From assembly GCA_905201565.1 (NCBI GenBank), contig CAJKOS010000049.1:1-11353 (forward strand): a DNA stretch of 11,353 nucleotides, written 5' to 3'. Source of the DNA: an uncultured Erysipelotrichaceae bacterium (GTDB taxonomy: Bacteria; Bacillota_I; Bacilli_A; Erysipelotrichales; Erysipelotrichaceae). Below are positions 1 to 7,090 of this stretch, in pieces; the stretch's first letter is position 1, and every line of letters starts with the position of its first letter. The notes under the pieces were generated by a model. That model ran no database searches. It saw nothing but the letters and a program-made list of their open reading frames with translations, and was not told where the DNA came from. The position numbers were made by a program, and so were the translations under genes.

Positions 1-73
1 GCTTTGCATTGCTCATGTGAGGGCGGCGCCTTACCCCGGCATATGGATAGTGAATCAGATCTTCTTCCTTCAT
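1..73 (-). CDS. YolD-like family protein, N-terminal fragment
   Basis: The reading frame starts at the ATG at 73-71 and runs off the left edge, leaving 24 residues. The start overlaps the stop of the upstream polymerase gene (ATGA, 73-70). A strong Shine-Dalgarno GGAGGA lies at 87-82, eight bases before the start. The fragment contains RRRPHMSNAK, which matches the N-terminal 'RPxMS..(D)RA' signature of the YolD-like proteins encoded beside UvrX/YqjW-type Y-family polymerases in Bacillota. YolD proteins are small and have been proposed as accessory or regulatory partners of these polymerases, perhaps in the role UmuD plays elsewhere; that role is not shown by this sequence. The adjacent gene, the coupling and the motif make the assignment good despite the short length. 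Confidence 0.72.
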   Translation of the reverse strand, partial: MKEEDLIHYPYAGVRRRPHMSNAK

Positions 74-1545
74 GCCCGATGTCCTCCAATCTGCTCGTTG
101 CGCTCCTTGCCCGTTGCCCCTTCTTCATAGTCTGTTCCTTTAAGAACACTGTTCTTGCCATATTTCTTGCGAAGCTTGAGAATAGCTTTCTGCATATTCT
201 TTTCTTTTGCGAGTTCTTCTTCCAATTTCTGTTCTCTTTCCTGATTTATATTTGGATCAGAGAAAAGATCCAATTGTTCATGGGGATAAAGAAGTCCTTC
301 CTTTGCTTCATCTTCCGTATTGCATGCCGTAATGCTGAGGCGCCTTACCATATACAAAGGACTGACAATCCTTTCATACAATTGCAGCACGGCATTGCGG
401 ATGAGGGTTTGTGAAGAAGTCCTTCTTTCAAGCCTTACACTGCCATGGACACCAGCCGGCATACGCTTTCCATACCAGTCTGCACTATGATCATCATTCA
501 TCTGATAGCCAACGCTCAACATCAGGCTGTCCGTCACAAGTTTCTTTTCCGTAAGATCCAGGGCAAGCTGATCGCACATTTCCCTGAGCACTACTGCCGC
601 CTTCTTTTTCTCATATGGTGCAGCCAGTACCTGTCCTGCCCCAAGGGAAGAAGAGGATGGTTCATACGTCTGAATGTCTTCTATCGTACAGGGTTCCCTG
701 CCCCAGGCATGGTCGATGATGAGTTCTGCATTGACCCCAAACAATTTGAACAGGAAATCCTCTCCATCACTGCGCAAAGCATACGAGGCAAGTTTGCCCA
801 TCGTATCAAGACCATATTTTTCAAGCTTTGCGGCTATGCCTGGACCAATCCGCCAGAAATCGGTCAGTGGCTGATGGTACCACAGCTTCTGCCTATATGT
901 GATTTCATCCAGCTCTGCAATGCGCACACCATCTTTGTCCGCCTGCATATGCTTGGCTTCTATATCCATGGCAACCTTGGCCAGAAACAGATTGCTGCCA
1001 ATTCCTGCTGTTGCGGTAATACCGGTTTCCTGTAACACCTGTCTGATGAGAAACCTTGTCAGTTCATGGGCATTCATTCCATAGACCTTAAGGTAATCTG
1101 TCAGATCGATAAACACCTCATCAATGGAATAGACATGGATGTCCTGTGCAGAAATATAGCGCAGATAGATTTCATAGATCCTTGTGCTGTATGTGATATA
1201 GAGTGCCATGCGGGGACGGGCAATATGAAAACCAAATTCGAGATATGGATCATTCTCCAATTCCTCTTTCACCGCACTGATGCCACGGAATGCCTGCATA
1301 CCGATGGCTTCCCGCCTCTTTTTGTTAATCTTTTTAACAGCTTCATTGACCTCAAACAGCCGTGGTCTTCCGGGAATGCCAAAGGACTTGAGAGCAGGAG
1401 TTACCGCCAGGCATATCGTTCTGTCCGTGCGCTCTTCATCTGCCACAACCAGGTTGACATGGAGGGGATCAAGCCCCCTTTCCTGGCATTCTGCTGAAGC
1501 GTAGAAAGACTTGAGGTCTATTGCTGCATATATCCTGTTTTTCAT
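70..1545 (-). CDS. Y-family translesion DNA polymerase, UmuC/UvrX type
   Basis: An error-prone lesion-bypass DNA polymerase of 491 residues acting at stalled forks. Visible features in order: catalytic Asp10 in AIDLKSFYAS with Tyr15 at the steric-gate position; the palm motif SIDE at 140-143 (Asp142, Glu143); TAGIGSNLFLAK around 180-190; and a helix-hairpin-helix (RIGPGIAAKLEKYGL) near 232-246. The second position after Asp10 is Lys12, closer to UmuC-like than to DinB enzymes. A beta-clamp binding motif QLDLF lies at residues 424-428 (bases 276-262). It is followed by a charged helix and a conserved-looking tail ending ERNEQIGGHRA, typical of the Firmicutes UvrX/YqjW group. An in-frame ATG lies 36 bases upstream, but MKNRIYAAID is preferred because it overlaps the upstream stop (ATGA, 1545-1542) and matches the family N-terminus. 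No strong ribosome site precedes it, so translation is probably coupled. It is complete and its catalytic residues are present. Confidence 0.95.
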   Translation of the reverse strand: MKNRIYAAIDLKSFYASAECQERGLDPLHVNLVVADEERTDRTICLAVTPALKSFGIPGRPRLFEVNEAVKKINKKRREAIGMQAFRGISAVKEELENDPYLEFGFHIARPRMALYITYSTRIYEIYLRYISAQDIHVYSIDEVFIDLTDYLKVYGMNAHELTRFLIRQVLQETGITATAGIGSNLFLAKVAMDIEAKHMQADKDGVRIAELDEITYRQKLWYHQPLTDFWRIGPGIAAKLEKYGLDTMGKLASYALRSDGEDFLFKLFGVNAELIIDHAWGREPCTIEDIQTYEPSSSSLGAGQVLAAPYEKKKAAVVLREMCDQLALDLTEKKLVTDSLMLSVGYQMNDDHSADWYGKRMPAGVHGSVRLERRTSSQTLIRNAVLQLYERIVSPLYMVRRLSITACNTEDEAKEGLLYPHEQLDLFSDPNINQEREQKLEEELAKEKNMQKAILKLRKKYGKNSVLKGTDYEEGATGKERNEQIGGHRA

Positions 1546-1796
1546 TTGATCAGATGCATCTTTGCCCCACAATGCGGGCACACATCATGCTCGATATTGG
1601 ATGTAAAGCCACACTCCGAACAATCACAAGTCGGCAGATATTTATAACCACCAACATAGCCTTCTGCTTCTACTTTATGATGAATCCAATGTGGTACACT
1701 TCCCACAAGGGCATCCATCGCCTTTTCATTTTTACCTACTCTTACACCTTTTCTTCTGATCTGTTTGTTCTGCATAATACTATTCCACTGTCCCAT
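1542..1796 (-). CDS. Small zinc-ribbon protein upstream of the Y-family polymerase
   Basis: Hypothetical protein of 84 residues. A basic N-terminal stretch (KQIRRKGVRVGKNEK) is followed by a conserved-looking core around VPHWIHHKVEAEGY and a C-terminal zinc ribbon. Cysteines are at 57, 59, 62, 73 and 76; C59-x2-C62 and C73-x2-C76 are the likely zinc ligands. The gene is first in the polymerase cassette and its TGA overlaps the polymerase ATG by four bases, so the two are almost certainly co-translated. The start is uncertain. The ATG at 1796 sits inside an inverted repeat, with AAGGA about 13 bases upstream (too far). The ATG at 1775 (77 residues) has only a weak AGTGGA. The polymerase-related role is inferred from position alone; a nucleic-acid or protein-binding role is plausible for such a ribbon. 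Confidence 0.72.
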   Translation of the reverse strand: MGQWNSIMQNKQIRRKGVRVGKNEKAMDALVGSVPHWIHHKVEAEGYVGGYKYLPTCDCSECGFTSNIEHDVCPHCGAKMHLIK

Positions 1797-1804
1797 CAGG
1801 ACAG
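1788..1804. repeat. Inverted repeat at the start of the polymerase cassette
   Basis: Perfect 6-bp dyad CTGTCC-N5-GGACAG, with the candidate start codon at 1796-1794 in its spacer. It lies about 15 to 30 bases downstream of the predicted promoter -10 on the minus strand. It could be a repressor operator or an RNA hairpin over the start codon. It does not resemble the GAAC-N4-GTTC LexA box of Bacillus. Confidence 0.35.
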
Positions 1805-1825
1805 ACTCATCCTTTCTTTCTTCTT

Positions 1826-1834
1826 ATTGTACCA
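1826..1834 (-). promoter_or_regulatory. Extended -10 promoter for the polymerase cassette
   Basis: Read on the minus strand the site is TGGTACAAT, an extended -10 (TGn plus TACAAT, five of six to consensus). The -35 position 17 bases upstream reads CGTTCC, which is weak and falls inside the DegV terminator. The predicted transcript would have a leader of about 20 to 45 bases. Confidence 0.4.
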
Positions 1835-1843
1835 TCACCAACT

Positions 1844-1868
1844 AAAAAGGAACGGTTTCCCGCTCCTT
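1844..1868 (-). terminator. Intrinsic terminator of the DegV-family gene
   Basis: On the minus strand, GGAGCGG pairs with CCGTTCC (one G-U) around a GAAA loop. Flanking AA/TT extends the stem and a T run follows. The stem shares bases with the TAA stop at 1869-1867. Confidence 0.8.
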
Positions 1869-2703
1869 ATACACCACCATCTTCAAATCCGACAAGCAAT
1901 CCGCCCTTTTCTGCATAATAGGAACACAATGCCCCAAGGCTTTCCACCCGTATATCACAGAAAGGAAACTCTGAGAGAATCTTGTCGCGGATACTCTTTG
2001 CGGCATCTGGATTCATGCAATGGCCAACGATGACCTTGCGGCCATTGAAGCCCATCTTCTTCATTTCCTCAAACAGCACGGATAGCATCTTTCGTGCACC
2101 ATGGGCTGTTTTGGCAATTTCAACCTTACCTTCATCACTGCCGTAGGCAACAATGCGGATGCCGAGCATCTGGGCTGTTTTGGCAATCACCGGATTGACT
2201 CTGCCATTTTTGGCAAAGTTGGAAAATGACTGCAGGGAGAAGAGAATATGTGTATGGGAACGATATTCCATAATCTTCTGTTCAATTTCCTCAAAGGAAA
2301 TGTCCATATGGATCAGTTCCGCCAGTTTTTCTGTGATGAGTTGCTGCTCAGGTCCTGCGGATAGAGAATCCACAATCAACACCTTAGCGTCCTCATTTGC
2401 TTCTTCATAGAGGTCCTTGCCCATGCATGCTGCATTATAGCTGCCGGAAAGACCACTGGAAATGGTTACGGCAAATGCTTCATCCGCATCGCCAAATGCC
2501 TCTTCCCACATACCTGCGGAAGGACATGCGGTAGAACTCTTATCCGCCGCATACATCATGGCAACAAACTCCGGAATGTCCACTTCTTTGACATCCACAA
2601 CATCTTTGCCATCCAGTGTTATCGTCATCGGCACTGCCGTATATTCTGTATGATCCATTTCGTACAGGCTTCCACCTGTATCTGCAGCCAGTTTACGCTT
2701 CAT
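1867..2703 (-). CDS. DegV family (FakB-like) fatty acid-binding protein
   Basis: A cytosolic protein of 278 residues. DegV/FakB proteins bind a fatty acid and present it to the kinase FakA so that exogenous or recycled fatty acids can be phosphorylated and enter phospholipid synthesis. Visible family motifs: SSTACPS at 56-62 (head-group binding loop), TISSGLSGSYNAA at 80-92, DSLSAGPEQ at 112-120 and NGRV at 167-170. The glycine-rich C-terminal loop usual in FakB (GTHTGPG-like) is replaced by ALCSYYAEKGGLLVGFE, so this belongs to a divergent subgroup and its ligand may differ. GGAG eight bases before the ATG supports the start. It has its own promoter and terminator, so it seems monocistronic, though no terminator is seen after the upstream gene and some read-through is possible. 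No FakA is in the window. Confidence 0.92.
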   Translation of the reverse strand: MKRKLAADTGGSLYEMDHTEYTAVPMTITLDGKDVVDVKEVDIPEFVAMMYAADKSSTACPSAGMWEEAFGDADEAFAVTISSGLSGSYNAACMGKDLYEEANEDAKVLIVDSLSAGPEQQLITEKLAELIHMDISFEEIEQKIMEYRSHTHILFSLQSFSNFAKNGRVNPVIAKTAQMLGIRIVAYGSDEGKVEIAKTAHGARKMLSVLFEEMKKMGFNGRKVIVGHCMNPDAAKSIRDKILSEFPFCDIRVESLGALCSYYAEKGGLLVGFEDGGV

Positions 2704-2728
2704 AAAATACTCCGTTCATTCTTATTCT

Positions 2729-2757
2729 AGGGTACAGGTTTTCCATATACCCGTCAA
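2729..2757 (-). promoter_or_regulatory. Promoter of the DegV-family gene
   Basis: On the minus strand: -35 TTGACG (2757-2752), 17-base spacer, -10 TACCCT (2734-2729, three of six to consensus). The start would fall about 20 bases before the ribosome site. The poor -10 and an overlapping dyad suggest regulation. Confidence 0.45.
2730..2752. promoter_or_regulatory. Imperfect dyad within the DegV-gene promoter
   Basis: A 23-bp imperfect palindrome with arms GGGTA and TACCC, plus two further matching positions inside. It spans the spacer between the predicted -35 and -10, the expected place for a repressor site. It does not look like a FabT or FapR box. The binding factor is unknown. Confidence 0.3.
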
Positions 2758-2773
2758 GCGTTATTCAAAACCC

Positions 2774-3556
2774 TTATTGTATTCTCTTTGGAGAAAACAG
2801 TACGCGGATATCACTATCCCCGTCACAAAGACAGCCATCTTTGATCTTTCGTCCGTTTTCCGTCTCTTCGATGATCTGTTTTACAAGGCGGATCGTCGTC
2901 TCCACCTGTTCTTTTGTCTGTATGCCATCCCCATGACCATAGAATGCCTGATAGCCTTCATTGAGATAGTACAGCACCCTCTCTGCCCCGGCAAGCCATG
3001 TCTTCAAAGATGTGCATCCCGGCAGATGCATCCACAATACCGGATTGACATCATCACCGGTAAAGATATATCGATTCGCATCATCGATGAACATCACACT
3101 GCCCTTTGTGTGTCCTGGAATATGTTCTGTGCGGATTGTTCTACCACCAAGATCAAATTCCATGTCTTCCTTCATCCTGTATACTTCTGTCTTCTTGTTA
3201 CTAGAAGGATTATAGACAAGATTTTCAGGAATCATCTTCATCCGGAACATCGGCAGGCACATCATGTCATACAGCTTTGTGCAGTCATCTTTATGGGCGT
3301 AATAGAAACCAAACTGACCACAGCCGCCAACATGATCCGGATGGCGGTGTGTTACCGCTACGGACAGACTTTTCTTCGTCAATTGCTTCACACACTTTCT
3401 GAGATCACCAGCCCCACAACCGATATCAATCAACAGGGCATGGTCTTCCCCTTCCAGAAGATAACAATTGCATAGATCTGCCTCTGAGATATTCCATGTG
3501 TGCGCGTCAATGATGGAAGCACGATGCACATTGTCTTTCAGAATTACATCCTGCAT
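2774..3556 (-). CDS. Metallo-beta-lactamase fold hydrolase
   Basis: A 260-residue cytosolic hydrolase of the MBL superfamily with a full binuclear metal site. Metal-site residues are His70-x-His72-x-Asp74-His75 (THRHPDHVGG), His149 in IPGHTKGS, Asp168 in FTGDD and His208 in YGHGD. This is the glyoxalase-II-like single-domain layout, so thioester, lactone or phosphodiester hydrolysis is possible; the sequence does not fix the substrate. Its ATG shares one base with the stop of the esterase gene (TGATG at 3558-3554), so the two are translationally coupled and probably work in one pathway or on related esters. Unusual points are a cysteine-rich stretch near the C-terminus (GCLCDGD) and Arg-Pro in the HxHxDH loop. 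No clear terminator follows. Confidence 0.9.
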   Translation of the reverse strand: MQDVILKDNVHRASIIDAHTWNISEADLCNCYLLEGEDHALLIDIGCGAGDLRKCVKQLTKKSLSVAVTHRHPDHVGGCGQFGFYYAHKDDCTKLYDMMCLPMFRMKMIPENLVYNPSSNKKTEVYRMKEDMEFDLGGRTIRTEHIPGHTKGSVMFIDDANRYIFTGDDVNPVLWMHLPGCTSLKTWLAGAERVLYYLNEGYQAFYGHGDGIQTKEQVETTIRLVKQIIEETENGRKIKDGCLCDGDSDIRVLFSPKRIQ

Positions 3557-4428
3557 CAGAACGCATTACCTTTCTCTTCATTTTCCATACCGAAGAAATC
3601 AAGAGCTTTCTGGATATCCCTTTCCCAGACTCTCCATTCATGACTGCCAGGTCCTTCCACCCACTCAGCCTTCCAGCCATTTTCCATAAACTTCTTCTTC
3701 ATTTCCACAAAGGCATCCTTCATCAGCGGATCTTCTGTACCGGTAGAAAAGAACAGACGCGGAAGATTCTCCTTGCCCATATTGTCCATGATCAGTCCAT
3801 AGAGATTGGAAGGACTTGAAAGATATTCCTCAACACTGTCGTATCTATGCATGATGTTGTACCTTCTCAAACGGGAATGCATCACATCACCCGGCACATC
3901 GACTTCACTGCGCTTCATGGCAAAAAGCTTCTCCAGCTCTTCCTTGTTCAAAGATGGATCAGCAGGTACACAGGAAAGCGAAGCACAAGCCGCAAAGTGT
4001 TCTGGATAGCGCAAGGCAAGCTTTAATGCACCTCCACCACCCATGGACAAACCTGCCACATAATTATCTTCCCGCTTCTCACTTGCCGGCAGCCAGTTGT
4101 GCACAAGTGAAAACAGTTCTTCCATGATATATTTCTCCGCATCAAGGCCAAGGGTGAAGTTATTCCATGCCTCATAGTCCGTATTGCCTACGCCTGGCAT
4201 AACCACAATCAGTTCCCTTTCACAGGCATAGGTTTCTATGTTCGATTTGCGGATCCAGTCACTGTATCCACCAAATGTGCCATGCAATAACCAGAGAACC
4301 TTGTATTTCTTCTTTGCAGAATAGAATTCTTTCGGACTGACATCGCGTGGAGCATCCGGGACAATGATATTAACGTCCTGGTTACAGCCCATGTAAATCG
4401 ATTCAAAGTCAAGATGTAATAAAGCCAT
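3556..4428 (-). CDS. Alpha/beta-hydrolase esterase (putative esterase, EstA/EsteraseD-like)
   Basis: A 290-residue serine esterase of the 'putative esterase' family that includes tributyrin esterase EstA and S-formylglutathione hydrolase. The catalytic triad is visible: Ser128 in GLSMGG, Asp233 in STGTEDP, and His263 in GPGSHEW. LHGT at 48-51 is the oxyanion-hole segment. No signal peptide is present, so it should act in the cytosol on short-chain acyl esters; the natural substrate is unknown. GGAGGG eight bases before the ATG gives a strong start. It sits 42 bases after the membrane glycosyltransferase gene with no terminator between, and is coupled by TGATG to the metallo-hydrolase downstream. 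The coupling suggests sequential or complementary ester hydrolysis, which is inference. Confidence 0.93.
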   Translation of the reverse strand: MALLHLDFESIYMGCNQDVNIIVPDAPRDVSPKEFYSAKKKYKVLWLLHGTFGGYSDWIRKSNIETYACERELIVVMPGVGNTDYEAWNNFTLGLDAEKYIMEELFSLVHNWLPASEKREDNYVAGLSMGGGGALKLALRYPEHFAACASLSCVPADPSLNKEELEKLFAMKRSEVDVPGDVMHSRLRRYNIMHRYDSVEEYLSSPSNLYGLIMDNMGKENLPRLFFSTGTEDPLMKDAFVEMKKKFMENGWKAEWVEGPGSHEWRVWERDIQKALDFFGMENEEKGNAF

Positions 4429-4470
4429 GATGATTTCCCTCCATATATTGTTAATACAAGTTTACCGCGA

Positions 4471-6012
4471 CTATCCCTCTTCGTACAGCGCAATTGTGTA
4501 CTGGATATGCTTATACTCTGTTTCCCTATATTCAAGAACTGCCGGTTTTCTGCCAAGTGCTTCACTCACCTGATCGCTGACCTCATATACAAGACTGTTA
4601 AACTGATCATTACCACCATCTCCATACAAGAGCCACAGCCTTCCTTCATATCCGGCAATCTCATCAAGAGAATCGATCACCTGCATATCGCCATATGCCT
4701 TATACGCCTCTATGCTTTCCTCATTCCATTCGCATACATTCCAATAGAACACCGTATGTCCTGGAAACAGGGATAAAGGTATGAAGCTATTTGCATCCTG
4801 GTCGTAGTTTGTAACAAGGATGGCATCCTCCTTCTGTATCATAGAGGAAACAAGAGAAACCATATCATCATTCGATGGATCGTAGTTGATCCTTATGTTG
4901 GATAACAAACCAATGCAGGACATGAGAAAAAGTGCTGCACAGAAAAGGATATTGATACCCTTCTTTCCTCCTTCCACTAGCAGTTTGGCAACAGCGATAA
5001 ATAACAGCCCCGTACAAACAAGGAGATATCTTGCATAGACAATCATCCGGTTCATGAGCTTTGAAGCAGCATATGCCAACGCAATCACACCGGCATACAC
5101 TCCGCCACTATAGACAAGAACCCCATCCCTTTTCTTCCTGCGTACAGCAAAGCAATAGATGAGATATCCAATCGCAAAGATGAGGAAGGTATACACAAGC
5201 CATGAAGGCACAAAGAATGTGCCATCGAGGTTTCCACTCACCTGGAATTGTGCCATTTCGAGAATTGTCCAGGGGAAATAGAATGTGATCCAGAAACTGT
5301 TTTTGACTGTTGCCATCTGTGATAACAATGTCAATAGCCATGGCATATACGCACCAATCTGCACAAAGGCAAACAAAAACCACATGCCAATCCGCCTGTT
5401 GATCCGCTTCAGCTTTATGCATTCCACAATGCTTTCCACTAGCAGAAACAAATTCATGATGGCAGCTGCGATCAGTCCATAGTAATGGGTATAGGCAGAA
5501 AGGATGGTACATAGCGAAAAGAGAATCCATGGCTGTATGGCATTATCCTCTGCTTCATGAATCCGCCATGCATAGTACCCGGCAATCGTCACCAGTAACA
5601 TCACCAGGGTATACATCCGTATTTCACCTGCATAAGCAACATTGACCGGGAAGAAGAACACAAAGAAAGAGAACAATACCCCAATCCATTCTCCAAATGA
5701 CTTACGGATATGCGTATAGCCAAATATGCCAAGCAGCACAAGGCAAAGCCACGAAAAAAGCCTGTAGACAAGAACATTGTCCCCAAAGACAAGATAGAGG
5801 ACATGCAGGACAAAGTAATAAAATACCGGATGCACATCATGGGAATCAATTGCCCAGATTTCCGTAAACGGATGGCGGGCAATCGCTACAGAATACGACT
5901 CATCAAACCAGATGCTGCTATGAAACAGGGGCACAATGGTAAACAAAGCACCCAGAGCAATGACAAGCAGATGACCTTTTCTGCTCTTGAGAAACGTACT
6001 GATTTTTTCCAT
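4471..6012 (-). CDS. GT39-like (GT-C fold) membrane glycosyltransferase
   Basis: Polytopic membrane protein of 513 residues from the chosen start. It has an N-terminal hydrophobic segment (residues 14-30), then WFDESYS with Asp37-Glu38 in the first extracytoplasmic loop, then DVHPVFYYF at 59-67. The acidic DE and the HP-containing loop are marks of the GT39/ArnT/PMT group, which transfer a sugar from a polyprenyl-phosphate donor on the outer face of the membrane. About ten further hydrophobic segments follow and a soluble domain of roughly 110 residues closes the protein. The acceptor is unknown. Start choice: the ATG at 6012 gives a family-like N-terminus, but GGAG is only two bases upstream. 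An in-frame ATG at 6051 adds 13 residues and also lacks a good ribosome site. It is first in a probable unit with the esterase and metallo-hydrolase, and divergent from the phospholipase-like gene. Confidence 0.85.
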   Translation of the reverse strand: MEKISTFLKSRKGHLLVIALGALFTIVPLFHSSIWFDESYSVAIARHPFTEIWAIDSHDVHPVFYYFVLHVLYLVFGDNVLVYRLFSWLCLVLLGIFGYTHIRKSFGEWIGVLFSFFVFFFPVNVAYAGEIRMYTLVMLLVTIAGYYAWRIHEAEDNAIQPWILFSLCTILSAYTHYYGLIAAAIMNLFLLVESIVECIKLKRINRRIGMWFLFAFVQIGAYMPWLLTLLSQMATVKNSFWITFYFPWTILEMAQFQVSGNLDGTFFVPSWLVYTFLIFAIGYLIYCFAVRRKKRDGVLVYSGGVYAGVIALAYAASKLMNRMIVYARYLLVCTGLLFIAVAKLLVEGGKKGINILFCAALFLMSCIGLLSNIRINYDPSNDDMVSLVSSMIQKEDAILVTNYDQDANSFIPLSLFPGHTVFYWNVCEWNEESIEAYKAYGDMQVIDSLDEIAGYEGRLWLLYGDGGNDQFNSLVYEVSDQVSEALGRKPAVLEYRETEYKHIQYTIALYEEG

Positions 6013-6071
6013 GACTCCAGTATACGACAAAAACACACATTTTCTTAACATACCCTTTTCTAAAAATCACC

Positions 6072-6100
6072 TTTTCAATTCATCGACAATTCGCTACGAT
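6072..6100 (+). promoter_or_regulatory. Promoter of the phospholipase C-like gene
   Basis: TTTTCA (6072-6077), 17-base spacer, TACGAT (6095-6100), each four of six to consensus. It ends just before the ribosome site GGAG at 6107-6110. Confidence 0.35.
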
Positions 6101-6118
6101 AAAGATGGAGATACGATT

Positions 6119-6985
6119 ATGCCAGCAGCCGCAACACATGTTGAGTTTGGAAAAGATATATTAAATGCCCTTCCGGCAAAACTCAGAAACAAGATCACGG
6201 ACATGCCGATGTTTTTCATCGGTACCCAGGGACCAGATATTCTCTACTTTTCCCATATGTCCGTCATGCCGGGTTCATTGCACAAATATGGCAATATCCT
6301 GCATGAAGAAAAGACAAAGGAACAACTCCTGTATATGGAGCACTATACGCGCAGTGATCCTGCTTTGACCAGTTACTACTATGGGTACCTCTGCCACTAT
6401 GCATTGGATTGCAAGGCACATGCTCTGATCTGTTCCATTGCCAGATACAAACATCTCAATGATGGATCTCATGAAGGTGCTACCCATGTGCGCATGGAAT
6501 CACAGATCGATGTATGGATGTTACACCAGAGACACCCGGAAACTTCCAGTTCCCGCAACATTTGGAAACTGATGCGCATCACATCCAGTGACAGAAAGAA
6601 ACTGGCACAGCTCTACCATGACCTGTTTCTCGATGTCTATTCCTTAGAAATCTCACAAGCACGCATCCGTCATGCCCTGATTGAATTGAATTTATGGACA
6701 CCGATCATCCGTCCGCACTATGTAGGATCGAACATCTTCCTTGGTGGAGAGTTCTTCATGGGTTCACCAATTGAATCCGGAAGGATGATCCTCCATGGCA
6801 ATGAACCGCGTCGTGTCATCAACCTCCATCACACTTCCTATCCGATGTTCTTTGATGAATCGCGCATCATCAGCGATTCCTTCCCAGAACTATACGACGA
6901 TGCACAGCGCCTTGCCTACCGGATACTCAAATACAATGACCCCCGTGATATCAGAACAGATTTCATGGGCAGACCAGCAGGTTAA
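6119..6985 (+). CDS. Zinc-dependent phospholipase C-like protein
   Basis: A 288-residue member of the zinc-dependent phospholipase C family (PF00882-like). Likely metal ligands can be aligned with the Bacillus cereus enzyme. These are His7, Asp40 in GTQGPDILYF, His55 or His62, His93-x3-Asp97 (HYALD), His101, and His123-x3-Glu127 (HVRME). The HxxxD and HxxxE spacings match B. cereus His118/Asp122 and His142/Glu146. The secreted enzymes start their mature chain with a Trp ligand after a signal peptide. Here there is no signal peptide and the equivalent region carries MPAAATHVEFG, so this is probably an intracellular protein with another phosphoester substrate. A longer reading frame opens at 5987, but GGAG eight bases before the ATG at 6119 and the family N-terminus fix this start. 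It is divergent from the membrane glycosyltransferase. Confidence 0.9.
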   Translation: MPAAATHVEFGKDILNALPAKLRNKITDMPMFFIGTQGPDILYFSHMSVMPGSLHKYGNILHEEKTKEQLLYMEHYTRSDPALTSYYYGYLCHYALDCKAHALICSIARYKHLNDGSHEGATHVRMESQIDVWMLHQRHPETSSSRNIWKLMRITSSDRKKLAQLYHDLFLDVYSLEISQARIRHALIELNLWTPIIRPHYVGSNIFLGGEFFMGSPIESGRMILHGNEPRRVINLHHTSYPMFFDESRIISDSFPELYDDAQRLAYRILKYNDPRDIRTDFMGRPAG

Positions 6986-6998
6986 ACACCTGCTTTTT
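6976..6998 (+). terminator. Intrinsic terminator of the phospholipase C-like gene
   Basis: Perfect 7-bp stem AGCAGGT/ACCTGCT around a five-base loop TAAAC, then TTTT. The TAA stop codon forms the start of the loop. Confidence 0.85.
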
Positions 6999-7050
6999 CA
7001 ATCTGGCAAAATGTTCCACCATGTTCTTTATCTAAACTTTTCATTTCTCT

Positions 7051-7058
7051 GCTAAGAT
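7051..7058 (+). promoter_or_regulatory. Candidate extended -10 of the HAD phosphatase gene
   Basis: TGCTAAGAT (the T is at 7050) is an extended -10 with TAAGAT at 7053-7058 (five of six to consensus). No good -35 is seen 16-18 bases upstream. The leader would be about 25 bases. Confidence 0.4.
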
Positions 7059-7090
7059 GAATGCGTTGTATTAAAAAAGAGGAAAATACT

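Noticed and set aside
445..1497. Long open frames on the plus strand opposite the polymerase gene (445-1035 and 1066-1497).
   Set aside because: They lie antisense to a well-supported gene, have no family likeness and no ribosome sites; they are shadows of minus-strand codon bias.
1847..1868. GGAA-N4-TTCC-like palindrome considered as an SOS/LexA box for the polymerase cassette.
   Set aside because: Spacing and bases do not fit GAAC-N4-GTTC, and the sequence is explained as the stem of the DegV gene terminator.
2777..3475. 232-codon open frame on the plus strand opposite the metallo-hydrolase gene.
   Set aside because: It is antisense to a gene with an intact metal site, and its translation shows no recognisable domain.
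4429..4470. Possible promoter between the membrane glycosyltransferase and the esterase.
   Set aside because: The 42 bases are AT-rich but show no convincing -35/-10 pair, so co-transcription is the simpler reading.
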